A stretch of 64,000 nucleotides of DNA from Dyella monticola (GCF_003363155.1 NZ_QRBE01000014.1:62001-126000), one strand, 5' to 3'. Positions 28,157 through 37,348 are shown, counted from the stretch's first letter. The notes: generated from the letters alone by a model not told the origin. Numbers and translations: made by a program.

Positions 28157-29257
28157 GTGACCGGCACCACCGCCCGCATCGATCGCGTCGACGCGACGGC
28201 CTATACGGTGCCCACCGATGCCCCCGAAGCCGACGGCACCATAAGCTGGGATTCCACCACCATCGTCATCGCCACCCTTCGCTGCGATGACTACCAAGGG
28301 CTTGGATACACCTACACGCACGCCGCTGCCGCGTCGTTGATTGCCAAGCCGCTAAGCAACGTCCTCAACGGCGCGGATCCGATGGATATCCCGCAGCTGT
28401 GGGAGGCCATGCGCCGCAGCCTGCGCAACATCGGCTGCCCCGGTGTCGGATGGATGGCGATGTCAGCGGTGGATCACGCACTGTGGGATCTCAAAGCCAA
28501 ATTGCTGGGAGTTTCCGTAACAACCCTGCTGGGGTGCGCGCGAGAACGCGTGCCGGTCTACGGTAGCGGCGGCTTTACCTCCTACACGATCGATCAGTTG
28601 CAAACCCAACTCGCCGGCTATGTCGAACAAGGCATCGCGCGCGTGAAAATGAAAGTGGGTACGCATCCCGATCAGGATGCCAGGCGCGTGTTCGCAGCGC
28701 GCGAGGCCATCGGCGAACATGCACCGCTGATGGTGGACGCCAATGGCGCCTATACACGCAAGCAAGCGTTGACGCTGGCCGACACATTCGCAGAGTGCAA
28801 CGTCGATTGGTTCGAAGAACCGGTCTCCTCGGACGATCTGCAAGGCTTGGCGCTGGTGCGCAATCACTTGCGTCATATGGATGTCGCGGCGGGCGAATAT
28901 GGCTGGGACACCTGGTATTTCAACCGCATGCTCGATGCTGGCGCGGTGGATGTGTTGCAGATCGACGGCACGCGCTGCGGCGGCTTCACCGGTTTCATGC
29001 AGGCTGCCTCGGTAGCGCAGGCGCATGGCATACCTATTTCCGCGCATTGCGCACCGCATCTTCACGCGCATGTGTGCTGCGCCGTCCCCGGACTCAGGCA
29101 TCTGGAATATTTCCACGATCACGCGCGCATCGAATCGATGTTCTTCGACGGTTTGCCGCAGCTGCGTAAGGGCGCGCTCGTGGTCGACGTCGATCGCGCC
29201 GGCCTTGGCCTGATATTGAAAAAGCAGGATATCGAAGAGTACCGCGTAGCTTCCTGA
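28157..29257 (+). CDS. enolase-superfamily enzyme (mandelate racemase/muconate lactonizing type)
   Basis: This 366-residue enzyme has the capping domain followed by the barrel. Catalytic residues can be read: K164-x-K166 in RVKMKVG, metal ligands D194 (MVDANG), E220 (WFEEP) and E247 (AGEYG), and the D270/H297 dyad in LQIDGTRCGG and ISAHCAPH. This is the mandelate racemase subgroup pattern, in which members dehydrate sugar acids or racemise hydroxy acids. The capping loops that set substrate choice are not recognised, so the substrate is unknown. Translation starts at GTG. It is the first gene of a four-gene same-strand set with a PPC protein, a rhodopsin-transducer-like protein and an SDR. 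Confidence 0.9.
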   Translation: MTGTTARIDRVDATAYTVPTDAPEADGTISWDSTTIVIATLRCDDYQGLGYTYTHAAAASLIAKPLSNVLNGADPMDIPQLWEAMRRSLRNIGCPGVGWMAMSAVDHALWDLKAKLLGVSVTTLLGCARERVPVYGSGGFTSYTIDQLQTQLAGYVEQGIARVKMKVGTHPDQDARRVFAAREAIGEHAPLMVDANGAYTRKQALTLADTFAECNVDWFEEPVSSDDLQGLALVRNHLRHMDVAAGEYGWDTWYFNRMLDAGAVDVLQIDGTRCGGFTGFMQAASVAQAHGIPISAHCAPHLHAHVCCAVPGLRHLEYFHDHARIESMFFDGLPQLRKGALVVDVDRAGLGLILKKQDIEEYRVAS

Positions 29258-29268
29258 GGAGGTCAGCC

Positions 29269-29718
29269 ATGCATCATCAGCTTATTCGCCATGGTCAAGG
29301 ATCGCGCACATGGTCCATCGTGCTGGACGCCGGTGATGAGGTAAATACCTGTCTGCAGGATTTCGCCCGTCGCGAAGTGCTGAGCGCCACCCGCTTCACT
29401 GCCATCGGCACGCTGCACGATGCCGTACTGGGTTATTTCGAATCCGAAAAGCAAAGTTATCGGCGCGATGCGCTCGATCAGCCAACTCAGATCGTATCGC
29501 TGGTCGGCGATATCGCGTTGCATAACGGCAGGCCGCGCATCCATATACGCGCGGTGCTCGGCAATGGCGACGGCTCCACCGTCGACGCACGCCTGCTGGA
29601 AGGCCGCGTGAAATCAACCATGGAGATCGTAATGACCGAAGCACCCGTACGCCTGCACAAAGACTACGACGCCGACGCCGGTCTTGCCTTGTTCAAGCAT
29701 GGCGGGAGCGCAGCATGA
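29269..29718 (+). CDS. PPC/DUF296 domain protein
   Basis: The 149-residue protein consists of a single plant and prokaryote conserved (PPC, DUF296) domain: WSIVLDAGDEVNTCLQDFAR, ATRFTAIGTLHDAVLGYFE, VSLVGDIALHNGRPRIHIRA and VVDARLLEG-like STVDARLLEGRV. Bacterial PPC proteins form trimers whose role is unclear; DNA binding is known for the plant AT-hook proteins, not for stand-alone bacterial ones. A good ribosome site (GAGGAGG) precedes the ATG. The stop overlaps the next ATG by ATGA, so it is coupled to the rhodopsin-transducer homologue. Confidence 0.85.
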   Translation: MHHQLIRHGQGSRTWSIVLDAGDEVNTCLQDFARREVLSATRFTAIGTLHDAVLGYFESEKQSYRRDALDQPTQIVSLVGDIALHNGRPRIHIRAVLGNGDGSTVDARLLEGRVKSTMEIVMTEAPVRLHKDYDADAGLALFKHGGSAA

Positions 29719-30107
29719 CGAGTTCCCATTCCGTTGGCAGCCGCTGCTGGGCCATTGCCGAGGGCTACCTGCCGCTTGATGACGTGCCCAAGGACGATCC
29801 ACGCCTGATGAGCCACGAGGCCGCTTGCCTGCTCAATACCCAGGAGCGCGATGCGCACGTCACGCTGACGATCTATTTCAAAGATCGCGAGCCGGCGGGC
29901 CCGTATCGCGCCGTTGTGCCCGCCCGCCGCACGCTGCATCTGCGCTTCAATGATCTTTCCGACCCGGAACCGGTCCCGCGCGATACCGACTACGCAACAG
30001 TGATCGAATCGGATGTGCCGATCGTGGTGCAACACACGCGCCTGGACTCGCGCCAGTCCGCCCTCGCACTCCTTTCCACCGTAGCTTATGCGGGTGAGCG
30101 AGCATGA
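29715..30107 (+). CDS. Anabaena sensory rhodopsin transducer (ASRT) family protein
   Basis: The 130-residue protein matches the family of the soluble transducer of Anabaena sensory rhodopsin. Seen segments are CWAIAEGYLPL, SHEAACLLNTQERDAHVTLT, IYFKDREPAGPYR, VVPARRTLHLRFNDL and ESDVPIVVQHTRLDSRQ, which are near-invariant in the family. The fold is a beta-sandwich proposed to bind small carbohydrate-like ligands. No rhodopsin gene occurs in the window; here the gene is embedded between PPC and SDR genes with ATGA overlaps on both sides, which points to a metabolic or ligand-sensing role rather than phototaxis. The function in this host is unknown. Confidence 0.88.
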   Translation: MTSSHSVGSRCWAIAEGYLPLDDVPKDDPRLMSHEAACLLNTQERDAHVTLTIYFKDREPAGPYRAVVPARRTLHLRFNDLSDPEPVPRDTDYATVIESDVPIVVQHTRLDSRQSALALLSTVAYAGERA

Positions 30108-31126
30108 AGAAAAAACCTGAAGTCGTCGTGATTACCGGTGCCTCGGCGGGCGTGGGCCGTGCAAGCGCACACCGTTTTGCGCGCGATGGCGCATGGATTG
30201 CCTTGCTGGCGCGTGAGAGCCCTGCGCTGGAACAAGCCGCCGAAGAAGTGCGCGAACGCGGTGGCGTGGCATTGCCCATCGCCGTGGACGTAGCCGATGC
30301 CGCGCAAGTGGAAGCCGCCGCCGAACGTGTGGAGCGGGAACTGGGCGCCATCGACATTTGGATCAATGCAGCGATGGCCACCGTATTCGCACCGGTTAGC
30401 GAGATCACCGCAGAAGAATTTCGCCGCGCTACGGAAGTGACCTATCTAGGCACGGTGCATGGCACGTTGTCGGCGCTCAAGCGCATGCGTCAACGCAATC
30501 GAGGTTGCATCGTTCAGGTCGGCTCGGCGTTGGCTTATCGTGCCATTCCTTTGCAGGCGCCGTATTGCGCGTCGAAATTCGCGATTCGCGGCTTTACCGA
30601 CGCGCTGCGCGTGGAACTGATCCACGATCGCAGCAAGGTGCATGTGACCATGGTGCAGCTGTCAGCCTTCAACACACCGCAATTCGAATGGGCACGCAAC
30701 CGACTGGATGGACGTCCACAACCCGTACCGCCGATTTTTCAGCCGGAGTTGGCAGGCAAAGGCGTGCATTGGGCCGCGCATCACCGCCGCCGCGAGGTGT
30801 GCGTGGGCTTTCCCGCGGTCAAGGCCATCCTCGCCAATAAATGGTTTCCTTCGCTGCTCGACCGCGTGCTGGCGCGCGGTGCCTACAGTGAACAAATCGA
30901 CAAGCAGCCTGTGCCGGAGGAACGTCCGGGCAATCTGTTCGAGGCAGTCCCCGTGGATTACGGTACGCACGGGCGCTTCGATGCGCGGGCGAAAGCGTCG
31001 AGCGTGCAATGGTGGCTGACGTCCAACCGGCGCGCGCTATTGTGGGGTGCTGGTGCGTTGACGGCGTTGGTGTTGGCGCGTACGCGCCAGCAGCGGCCAC
31101 TGTTTGATAAAGAGAAGTTGCTGTGA
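30104..31126 (+). CDS. SDR-family oxidoreductase with C-terminal membrane-like segment
   Basis: The 340-residue short-chain dehydrogenase has the TGASAGVG cofactor motif at residues 11-18, INAAM in place of the usual NNAG, the catalytic Ser in VQVGSALAYR and Y-x3-K in APYCASKFAIRGF. After the roughly 250-residue core there is an extension ending in RRALLWGAGALTALVLART, which could anchor the protein to the membrane. The natural substrate is unknown. The ATG overlaps the preceding gene by ATGA. It ends the four-gene operon, followed by a strong hairpin. Confidence 0.87.
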   Translation: MKKKPEVVVITGASAGVGRASAHRFARDGAWIALLARESPALEQAAEEVRERGGVALPIAVDVADAAQVEAAAERVERELGAIDIWINAAMATVFAPVSEITAEEFRRATEVTYLGTVHGTLSALKRMRQRNRGCIVQVGSALAYRAIPLQAPYCASKFAIRGFTDALRVELIHDRSKVHVTMVQLSAFNTPQFEWARNRLDGRPQPVPPIFQPELAGKGVHWAAHHRRREVCVGFPAVKAILANKWFPSLLDRVLARGAYSEQIDKQPVPEERPGNLFEAVPVDYGTHGRFDARAKASSVQWWLTSNRRALLWGAGALTALVLARTRQQRPLFDKEKLL

Positions 31127-31159
31127 AGCTGAGTAGTAGTTAGCGAAGTTAAATCTTTA

Positions 31160-31203
31160 CCTCAGCGTCATTCCGGCGAACGAAGCCCGGAATGACGCTG
31201 AGG
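31160..31203. repeat. palindrome of the GTCATTCCGGC family between convergent genes
   Basis: A perfect 17-base stem, CCTCAGCGTCATTCCGG (31160-31176) with its complement at 31187-31203, surrounds a 10-base loop. It lies between the converging SDR and GH15 genes, where it could end transcription on both strands. Related hairpins occur at 53468-53502 and 55518-55549. Confidence 0.75.
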
Positions 31204-31220
31204 AAGAATCGAATACCGCG

Positions 31221-33197
31221 CTAGGCATGTCCTTCTCGCGGACTCTTTTCCGAAACCACGCCACTCAATCCCAACGCCGCGGCATCCAACACCCAATCCC
31301 TCGCATCGATGATCGACTGCGGCGTTTCCCTCGCCGCCTCGGCCATCATCCTCCGTGCGTGCTGTACGCGATCGGCGTGCGTGCCTCGCAGCGCCTCGGT
31401 GCCATCGTGTTCGACGATGTCGAGCAAGGTCGCGCTATGGATGAGCGCCAAGTGCGAAAGACCCTGCGGGAAATTGCCCAGGAAACGGTTATTTTCCGCA
31501 TCGATTTCCTCTGCATAAAGACCCACGTCGTTCGATTGCCGAAGCATGGTCTCGAACCATTCCTTCGCCTGCGCCGTCTTGCCGGTAAACAGCAGTGCAT
31601 CCACCAGCCAGAACCCGCACGCCACGAAAGTACCTTCATCGCCATCGAGGCCGTCGCCACCTTTGTACCGATACACGCCCCCTGGCGTGACCAACTTCGC
31701 CATCACCTCGTCAATGGTTGCCTGCAAGCAGCCAGTCGGCAGGGGGAAATCGATGATGGGCGCCCGCAACGCCACCGCGTCGATGGTGTCGTGTTCGTAG
31801 CACTTGCGCAGGTAGCCTTCAGGCGCAATGCCGTGGCGATGAATGTCCTGCACCATGGTGCTCATCACGCCTTCGTAATCGCGACAATCCAGGAGTTCCT
31901 GTGCACGATCGAGCGCAACCCAGCACATCATATTGCCGTAGACGAATTGCTCCGGCTTATCGCGCTCCTCCCAAAAACCCTGCCCTGGCTCGGTCCAATG
32001 CTCGGCAACGTAATCGGCCGTGCGCCGCAATATCGTGAGTTCCGATGGTGACAGCGAGCCGCCAAGTTCCCGGCGCAACGTAAGCCAATCCATCACGTCA
32101 CCATACACATCGAACTGACGCTGCCGATGGGCAGCGTTACCCACGCGCACCGGATGACTGCCACAGTAGCCGCGAAGATGTGTAAGTTCGCGTTCGTCCA
32201 GATTCACCTCGCCCCGGATGCCGTAGACGATCTGCGTGGGGAAAATCTCGCCAACACCGTGATCGAACAGAAACTGACGAAATGCTTCGGGTTCGTCGTG
32301 ATAGCCCAGCGCGGAAAGCGCGAACAGCGTCAGGGTGGAATCGCGCACCCAGCTCAGCCGGTAATCCCAGTTGCGTCCACCACCCAGGGTTTCCGGCAGC
32401 GATGTGGTGGCCGCGGCAATGATGGCGCCGCTCGGCGCATAGGTAAGAAGTTTCAACGCCAGTGCGCTGCGTTGAACAGCGGCAACATAAGGCCCCTTGT
32501 AACCGCAGCGGCTGATCCACGCATTCCAGTAGGCGAGCGTGATATCCAGCAGCCGATCCACGCTGGCCAGCACGGCCGACGGCGCGGGGCTCTTGCCGGC
32601 CATGAGTACCACGCGCATGCGCTCGCCGGCGCGGAGCCGGATAACGCCGCTGGCATGCGTGCCGCGCATGCCGATCGGCCGATCGCAAAGCAAGGCACCG
32701 CGCTCCCAGGCGATGCCTTGCTCGACGCGGTGCACCTGCGGCGCTCGGAGTGCCCATTGCGTGCTGGGCAAGACGTCCAGCTCAAACTCGATATCGCCTT
32801 CGACGGCATCGATGACACGCACCAGCCACGCCAGCGCGTGGACAGTGACGAAGTCGTCGGACGCCGCTCCCGGCTCGCGGCCAAGCGGCATGAAGTCGAT
32901 CACTCTCGCCACGCCCGATGTCGTGGCAAGCGTTGTTTCGAGTACATTGGTATCAGGGACGTAACGACGCGTGGCAACGAACGCATCCGTCGGACGGGTA
33001 TCCAGGTAGCCGCCAATACGATCGTCCAGCAGGCGCAAGCACACCGGCGCGGCGTCGAAACGCTCCAGCGCGCACCAGTCCACGCGGCCTTCCTTATGTA
33101 CCAATGCGACGCCACGGCAGTTGCCGATGGCCGCGTAATCACGGATATCCGGTCCGGCTGGGATCTCGACATGTTCCATGACCATATGCGTTGACAT
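31221..33197 (-). CDS. glycoside hydrolase family 15 protein (glucoamylase/trehalase-like)
   Basis: The 658-residue cytoplasmic protein has an N-terminal beta-sandwich (ALVHKEGRVDWCALERFD onward) and an (alpha/alpha)6 barrel. Family marks are LGGGRNWDYRLSWVRDSTLT, FLFDHGVGEIFPTQIVYGI, the catalytic Glu region GFWEERDKPEQFV and the second acidic site YAEEIDAENNRFLGNFPQG. Bacterial members of this type act on trehalose, isomaltose or glucosyl ends; which one is not clear. The ATG at 33197 is chosen for its AAGGA ribosome site and for the family-like sequence after it; the upstream in-frame region looks non-coding. Confidence 0.88.
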   Translation of the reverse strand: MSTHMVMEHVEIPAGPDIRDYAAIGNCRGVALVHKEGRVDWCALERFDAAPVCLRLLDDRIGGYLDTRPTDAFVATRRYVPDTNVLETTLATTSGVARVIDFMPLGREPGAASDDFVTVHALAWLVRVIDAVEGDIEFELDVLPSTQWALRAPQVHRVEQGIAWERGALLCDRPIGMRGTHASGVIRLRAGERMRVVLMAGKSPAPSAVLASVDRLLDITLAYWNAWISRCGYKGPYVAAVQRSALALKLLTYAPSGAIIAAATTSLPETLGGGRNWDYRLSWVRDSTLTLFALSALGYHDEPEAFRQFLFDHGVGEIFPTQIVYGIRGEVNLDERELTHLRGYCGSHPVRVGNAAHRQRQFDVYGDVMDWLTLRRELGGSLSPSELTILRRTADYVAEHWTEPGQGFWEERDKPEQFVYGNMMCWVALDRAQELLDCRDYEGVMSTMVQDIHRHGIAPEGYLRKCYEHDTIDAVALRAPIIDFPLPTGCLQATIDEVMAKLVTPGGVYRYKGGDGLDGDEGTFVACGFWLVDALLFTGKTAQAKEWFETMLRQSNDVGLYAEEIDAENNRFLGNFPQGLSHLALIHSATLLDIVEHDGTEALRGTHADRVQHARRMMAEAARETPQSIIDARDWVLDAAALGLSGVVSEKSPREGHA

Positions 33198-33711
33198 CAC
33201 TTCCTTGGCGCCGACGCATGCCGCGCGGCAATGTGCGCGACAACGTCGGCGCAAAGACATGACAGGCCGAGCGAGCCGCGCGCAATTAGGTGCAACCACT
33301 GGGACACGTCATGCATTGAACGGGATCGATCCGCAATGGCCGAGTTGGCACCATTAGGCAATCCGAATCGTGCATGGCGTGTCGTCGCTCGATCCACGTC
33401 GCGTGCACGGACACGCATGGCGCAGCTCGTCTTGACGGGCAATGAATAGCCCACGTGCTACCGTCACACACTGTTCCTCACTTCCCCACGTGAGACTCCA
33501 TCTGCGCTTACCCGCCTCCGGCGACGGCATGCTGCCGTAGCGCGGTGTTTGAAAGCACCCTGGCTAACCCTTATGTGGCGCCAGTCGCTGGGAGCCATCG
33601 CCGAACGATAGGCTCGGTAAATGGCGTTCATCCCAACAATCAATTGGCTCTTTCGATCGAGCTTCTCTATCTTTGCACCTCTACCCATAACTCAACCAAC
33701 GGAAGAAACAG
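33198..33711. other. divergent intergenic region between GH15 gene and ahpC
   Basis: The 514 bases contain only short frames in both strands without family resemblance. The right end carries the ahpC promoter and a GGAAGAAACAG ribosome site. An OxyR site would be expected for ahpC, but I could not align one convincingly. Confidence 0.45.
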
Positions 33712-34275
33712 ATGTCGTTGATCAACACCGCAGTCAAACCGTTCAAGGCCACCGCATACAAGAATGGCCAGTTCGTCGAAGTGACCGACGCCGCGCTGAA
33801 GGGCAAGTGGTCGGTGGTCGTGTTCTACCCCGCCGATTTCACCTTCGTTTGCCCCACCGAGCTGGAAGACCTGGCCGACCATTACGCCGAATTCCAGAAG
33901 CTGGGTGTGGAGATCTATGGTGTTTCCACCGACACGCATTTCTCGCACAAGGCGTGGCACGACACCTCCGACGCGATCAAGAAGGTGCAGTACCCGCTGG
34001 TGGGCGATCCGACCGGCACGCTCACGCGCAACTTCGAGGTGATGATCGAAGAGGAAGGCCTGGCGCTGCGCGGCACCTTCGTGATCAACCCGGAAGGCCA
34101 GATCAAGGTGTGCGAAATCCACGACAACGGCATCGGCCGCGACGCTTCGGAGCTGCTGCGCAAGGTGAAGGCCGCCCAGTACGTGGCTTCGCATCCGGGT
34201 GAAGTGTGCCCGGCGAAGTGGAAGGAAGGCGCCGCCACGCTTAAGCCGTCGCTGGATCTGGTCGGCAAGATCTAA
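33712..34275 (+). CDS. ahpC: alkyl hydroperoxide reductase subunit C (typical 2-Cys peroxiredoxin)
   Basis: The 187-residue peroxidase reduces hydrogen peroxide and organic peroxides. The peroxidatic cysteine is C47 in DFTFVCPTE and the resolving cysteine is C166 in GEVCPAKW, as in E. coli Ahp[15 protein letters not shown] and the C-terminal DLVGKI are conserved. It is reduced by AhpF, encoded 160 bases downstream. Strong hairpins lie between the two genes, which suggests that ahpC is made in excess over ahpF, the usual pattern. Confidence 0.97.
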   Translation: MSLINTAVKPFKATAYKNGQFVEVTDAALKGKWSVVVFYPADFTFVCPTELEDLADHYAEFQKLGVEIYGVSTDTHFSHKAWHDTSDAIKKVQYPLVGDPTGTLTRNFEVMIEEEGLALRGTFVINPEGQIKVCEIHDNGIGRDASELLRKVKAAQYVASHPGEVCPAKWKEGAATLKPSLDLVGKI

Positions 34276-34292
34276 GTTTTACGTTTTGGCGG

Positions 34293-34346
34293 TTCCTGCA
34301 ACAGGAATCGCTGCGGGCCCGGCTCCCCCCTCCCGCCGGGCCCGCA
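34293..34346 (+). terminator. two hairpins between ahpC and ahpF, likely attenuating terminator
   Basis: The first stem is TTCCTG / CAGGAA (34293-34307). The second is a perfect 12-base stem, TGCGGGCCCGGC (34312-34323) with its complement at 34335-34346 and an 11-base loop. No T-run follows, so it may stabilise the ahpC message or reduce read-through rather than stop transcription fully. Confidence 0.6.
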
Positions 34347-34434
34347 TCCTCTACCTGAGCAGACGCCTCCTCATCCACGTTTCAGCGGGTGCTGGCAGCG
34401 TTCGCTCCAAATCAAGCATTGATGGAGACGCAGC

Positions 34435-36024
34435 ATGTTGGACAACGATCTGAAAGAACAACTCAGGGCCTATCTGGAAAAGGTGACCCATCCGATCGAG
34501 CTGGTTGCCTCTGTCGATGAGGGCGCTGCCTCGCAGGAATTGCTCGCCTTGCTGCGCGATATCCAATCGCTGTCCTCGATGGTGTCGCTGCGCACGAACG
34601 GACAGGAGTCGCGCAAGCCATCCTTCGCGATCAACCGCACCGGCACGGACGTGAGCGTGCGCTTCGCCGGTATTCCGATGGGCCATGAATTCACCTCGCT
34701 GGTGCTTGCGCTGCTGCAGGTGGGCGGCCATCCATCCAAGACGGCGCCGGAGGTGATCGAACAAGTGCGCAATCTCGAAGGCGAGTACGTGTTCGAGACG
34801 TTCATGTCGCTCAGCTGCCATAGCTGCCCGGACACGGTACAGGCGCTGAATCTGATGAGCGTGCTCAACCCGAACATCACGCACATCGCCATCGATGGCG
34901 CGCTGTTCCAGGATGAGGTGGACGAGCGTCAGGTGATGGCCGTGCCTACCGTATTTCTCAACGGTCAGCCGTTCGACCAGGGCCGCATGACGATCGAGCA
35001 GATCGCCGCGCGCCTGGACAGCAACGCCACACTGCGCGATGCGGAAAAGCTCAACGCCAAGGCACCGTTCGACGTGCTGGTCGTGGGCGGCGGCCCGGCC
35101 GGCGCTGCGGCGGCCATCTACAGCGCGCGCAAAGGCATCCGCACCGGCATGGCGGGTGAACGCTTCGGCGGGCAGGTGCTGGATACGATGGCGATCGAGA
35201 ATTTCATTTCGGTCACTTATACGGAAGGCCCGAAGCTGGCCGCTTCGCTGGAACAGCACGTGCGCGAATACGACGTGGATGTCATGAACCTGCAGCGCGC
35301 CGAACAGTTGATTCCCGCCACGGAAGAAGGCGGCCTGATCGAAGTGCGCCTCGCCAACGGTGCATCGTTGAAATCCAGGACGGTGGTGCTTTCCACCGGT
35401 GCGCGCTGGCGCAACATGAATGTGCCGGGTGAGCAGGACTATCGCAACAAGGGCGTCACCTATTGCCCGCACTGCGATGGCCCGCTGTTCAAGGGCAAGC
35501 GTGTGGCGGTCATCGGTGGCGGTAACTCCGGCGTTGAAGCGGCGATCGATCTGGCCGGCATCGTGGAACATGTCACGCTGCTGGAATTCGACAGCAAGCT
35601 GCGCGCAGATGAAGTACTGCAACGCAAGCTGCGCAGCTTGCCCAATGTAAAGGTGATCGTCAGCGCGCAAACCACAGAGGTGCTAGGTGACGGCCAGAAA
35701 GTCACCGGTCTGGCCTACACCGATCGCAGCAACGGCCAGGGCCAGCGCGTGGAATTGGAAGGCGTGTTCGTGCAGATCGGCCTTTTGCCCAACACGGATT
35801 GGTTGAAGGGCACGCTGAAGCTTTCGCCACGCGGCGAGATCGAAGTGGACGCGCGAGGGGAAACCTCGGTGCCGGGCGTATTCGCTGCCGGCGACGCCAC
35901 CACCACGCCGTACAAGCAGATCGTGATCGCCATGGGTGAAGGTGCGAAAGCGGCGCTGAGTGCGTTCGATTATCTGATCCGCCTGCCGGTGACGGTGGTG
36001 GAAGAAGAAGAAATGGTGGCCTGA
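34435..36024 (+). CDS. ahpF: alkyl hydroperoxide reductase subunit F
   Basis: This 529-residue flavoprotein disulfide reductase passes electrons from NADH to AhpC. The N-terminal double-thioredoxin domain contains C128-x2-C131 in [10 protein letters not shown]. The FAD-binding motif is [19 protein letters not shown] at about 217-234. The thioredoxin-reductase-like active site is C344-x2-C347 in TYCPHCDG, followed by the NAD-binding [14 protein letters not shown], and a C-terminal FAAGDAT. All redox centres needed for activity are present. The ATG at 34435 is preceded by GGAGACGC. Confidence 0.97.
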   Translation: MLDNDLKEQLRAYLEKVTHPIELVASVDEGAASQELLALLRDIQSLSSMVSLRTNGQESRKPSFAINRTGTDVSVRFAGIPMGHEFTSLVLALLQVGGHPSKTAPEVIEQVRNLEGEYVFETFMSLSCHSCPDTVQALNLMSVLNPNITHIAIDGALFQDEVDERQVMAVPTVFLNGQPFDQGRMTIEQIAARLDSNATLRDAEKLNAKAPFDVLVVGGGPAGAAAAIYSARKGIRTGMAGERFGGQVLDTMAIENFISVTYTEGPKLAASLEQHVREYDVDVMNLQRAEQLIPATEEGGLIEVRLANGASLKSRTVVLSTGARWRNMNVPGEQDYRNKGVTYCPHCDGPLFKGKRVAVIGGGNSGVEAAIDLAGIVEHVTLLEFDSKLRADEVLQRKLRSLPNVKVIVSAQTTEVLGDGQKVTGLAYTDRSNGQGQRVELEGVFVQIGLLPNTDWLKGTLKLSPRGEIEVDARGETSVPGVFAAGDATTTPYKQIVIAMGEGAKAALSAFDYLIRLPVTVVEEEEMVA

Positions 36025-36055
36025 CGCGCGCAGCGTAAAAAGCGCCAGATGCTAT

Positions 36056-36175
36056 CCCCTCCCCTACAGTAGGGGAGGGTTAGGGTGGGGTGAAGCAATC
36101 CCGCGGCAAGTTCAAGCGATACGGTAAGCCATGCAATCCCACCCCAGCCCTTCCCCGTGCACGGAGGAGGGAGCC
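36056..36175. repeat. paired inverted GC-rich palindromes, second copy
   Basis: The left hairpin has arms CCCTCCCCT / AGGGGAGGG (36057-36065, 36071-36079) followed by TTAGGGTGGGGT. About 50 bases later an inverted, more degenerate copy starts with CCCACCCCAGCCC. The arrangement matches 5624-5764. It separates ahpF from the gluconokinase gene. Confidence 0.8.
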
Positions 36176-36195
36176 ACATCCCGTATCATTGAGCG

Positions 36196-36711
36196 ATGAC
36201 ATCAAATACGCATGCCATCGCCATCATGGGCGTCAGCAGTTGCGGCAAATCCACCGTCGCCGCCGCCATCAGCCAACGCACCAGCGCAAGCCTGATTGAA
36301 GGCGATGATTTTCATCCGCCGGAAAACATCCGCAAGATGAGCGCTGGCATCCCGTTGACGGATGATGATCGGCACGGATGGCTCGAACGCCTTGCGCAAG
36401 AAGTCAGCCATCGCCTATCCCAGTCCGAACGCGTGGTATTTACCTGTTCCGCGCTCAAGCACCGCTATCGCGACACGCTGCGCAGAGCGATCCCTGATCT
36501 GGGCTTCGCGTTCCTTGAGCTCACACCCGCGCAGGCCACCGAACGTGCGCAGCATCGCACCGGCCATTTCATGCCTGCCTCCCTGATAGGCAGTCAGTTT
36601 CATGATCTCCAATCGCCTGAGGGCGAACCGCAAGTGTTGACCGTCGATGCGACAAAGTCAGTCGAGGCCATTACCGATGAGGTGATCGCCTGGTGGCATG
36701 GCATGCAGTGA
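36196..36711 (+). CDS. gntK: gluconokinase (GntK family)
   Basis: The 171-residue enzyme phosphorylates D-gluconate to 6-phosphogluconate. It has the P-loop AIMGVSSCGKSTVAAA (GxxxxGKST form, with SC in place of the more usual GS), the substrate region EGDDFHPPENIRKMSAGIPL, TDDDRHGWLERL, CSALKHRYRDTLR and the GHFMPASLIGSQF lid segment. Family length is normal. No gluconate permease or gntR lies nearby in the window, so it appears as a single gene after the palindrome pair. Confidence 0.93.
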   Translation: MTSNTHAIAIMGVSSCGKSTVAAAISQRTSASLIEGDDFHPPENIRKMSAGIPLTDDDRHGWLERLAQEVSHRLSQSERVVFTCSALKHRYRDTLRRAIPDLGFAFLELTPAQATERAQHRTGHFMPASLIGSQFHDLQSPEGEPQVLTVDATKSVEAITDEVIAWWHGMQ

Positions 36712-36835
36712 AAGCCTGCGCACAGGACACGCCCACCACCGATGTGCTCAACTACACTCACGCAGGCCGGTGGATGCAGCGGGATAACCCGCCGGCGTGC
36801 ATCCTCGTTACGTCCTTCATCGGAGCGAATCCACC

Positions 36836-37330
36836 ATGCAGAAGATTCTCCCCATCGCCACCCTGGCGCTGCTGTTTGCTGCATTTGCCGCACATGCCCA
36901 GGATGTGGTTCGCTACAAACTTCCCCATAGCAACTTTCCGATCTCTGCCGCGGTGGAAGTGCCCGCAGGCAAGTCCATCGTTTTTCTCAGCGGCATGGTG
37001 GCGCCCGTGATCGATCCCAAAGCGGCCAAGGATTCGGTTGCCGCCTATGGCGACACCAAGACTCAAACCATCGACGCACTCACCGCCATCCAGAAGCAGT
37101 TGCAAAGCATGCACATGGACATGGGCGACATCGTGAAGATGCAGGCGTTCCTGGTCGGCGATGAAGCGCACGGCGGCCGCATGGATTTCGCTGGCTTCAT
37201 GGCCGGTTACACGCAGTTCTTCGGCACCAAGGATCAGCCCAAGCTGCCCGCGCGCTCGGCCATCCAGGTGGCTGCGCTGGCGAACCCGGGATTTCGCGTG
37301 GAAATCGAAGTGACAGCCGTCAGGCCATAG
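36836..37330 (+). CDS. exported RidA/YjgF-family protein
   Basis: The 164-residue protein starts with a clear signal peptide, MQKILPIATLALLFAAFAAHA, followed by a RidA-type domain: PISAAVEVPAGKSIVFLSG, TKTQTIDALTAIQKQLQSM, MGDIVKMQAFLVGD and RSAIQVAALANPGFRVEIEV. Cytoplasmic RidA deaminates reactive enamines and imines; the catalytic Arg of true RidA is represented by the Arg in PARSAIQV. A periplasmic location makes a different role likely. The ATG at 36836 is chosen because it begins the signal peptide. Confidence 0.85.
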   Translation: MQKILPIATLALLFAAFAAHAQDVVRYKLPHSNFPISAAVEVPAGKSIVFLSGMVAPVIDPKAAKDSVAAYGDTKTQTIDALTAIQKQLQSMHMDMGDIVKMQAFLVGDEAHGGRMDFAGFMAGYTQFFGTKDQPKLPARSAIQVAALANPGFRVEIEVTAVRP

Positions 37331-37348
37331 TCCACGTGCAGGCGTCAG

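Noticed and set aside
27887-28321. A minus-strand frame of 144 codons containing IACGAF-like repeats
   Set aside because: It runs through the palindrome cluster, the C-rich leader and the start of the enolase-family gene; the peptide repeats come from the DNA repeats.
33480-33711. OxyR operator before ahpC
   Set aside because: GATAG/CTAT-like pieces exist but do not fit the spaced tetrad pattern well enough to report.
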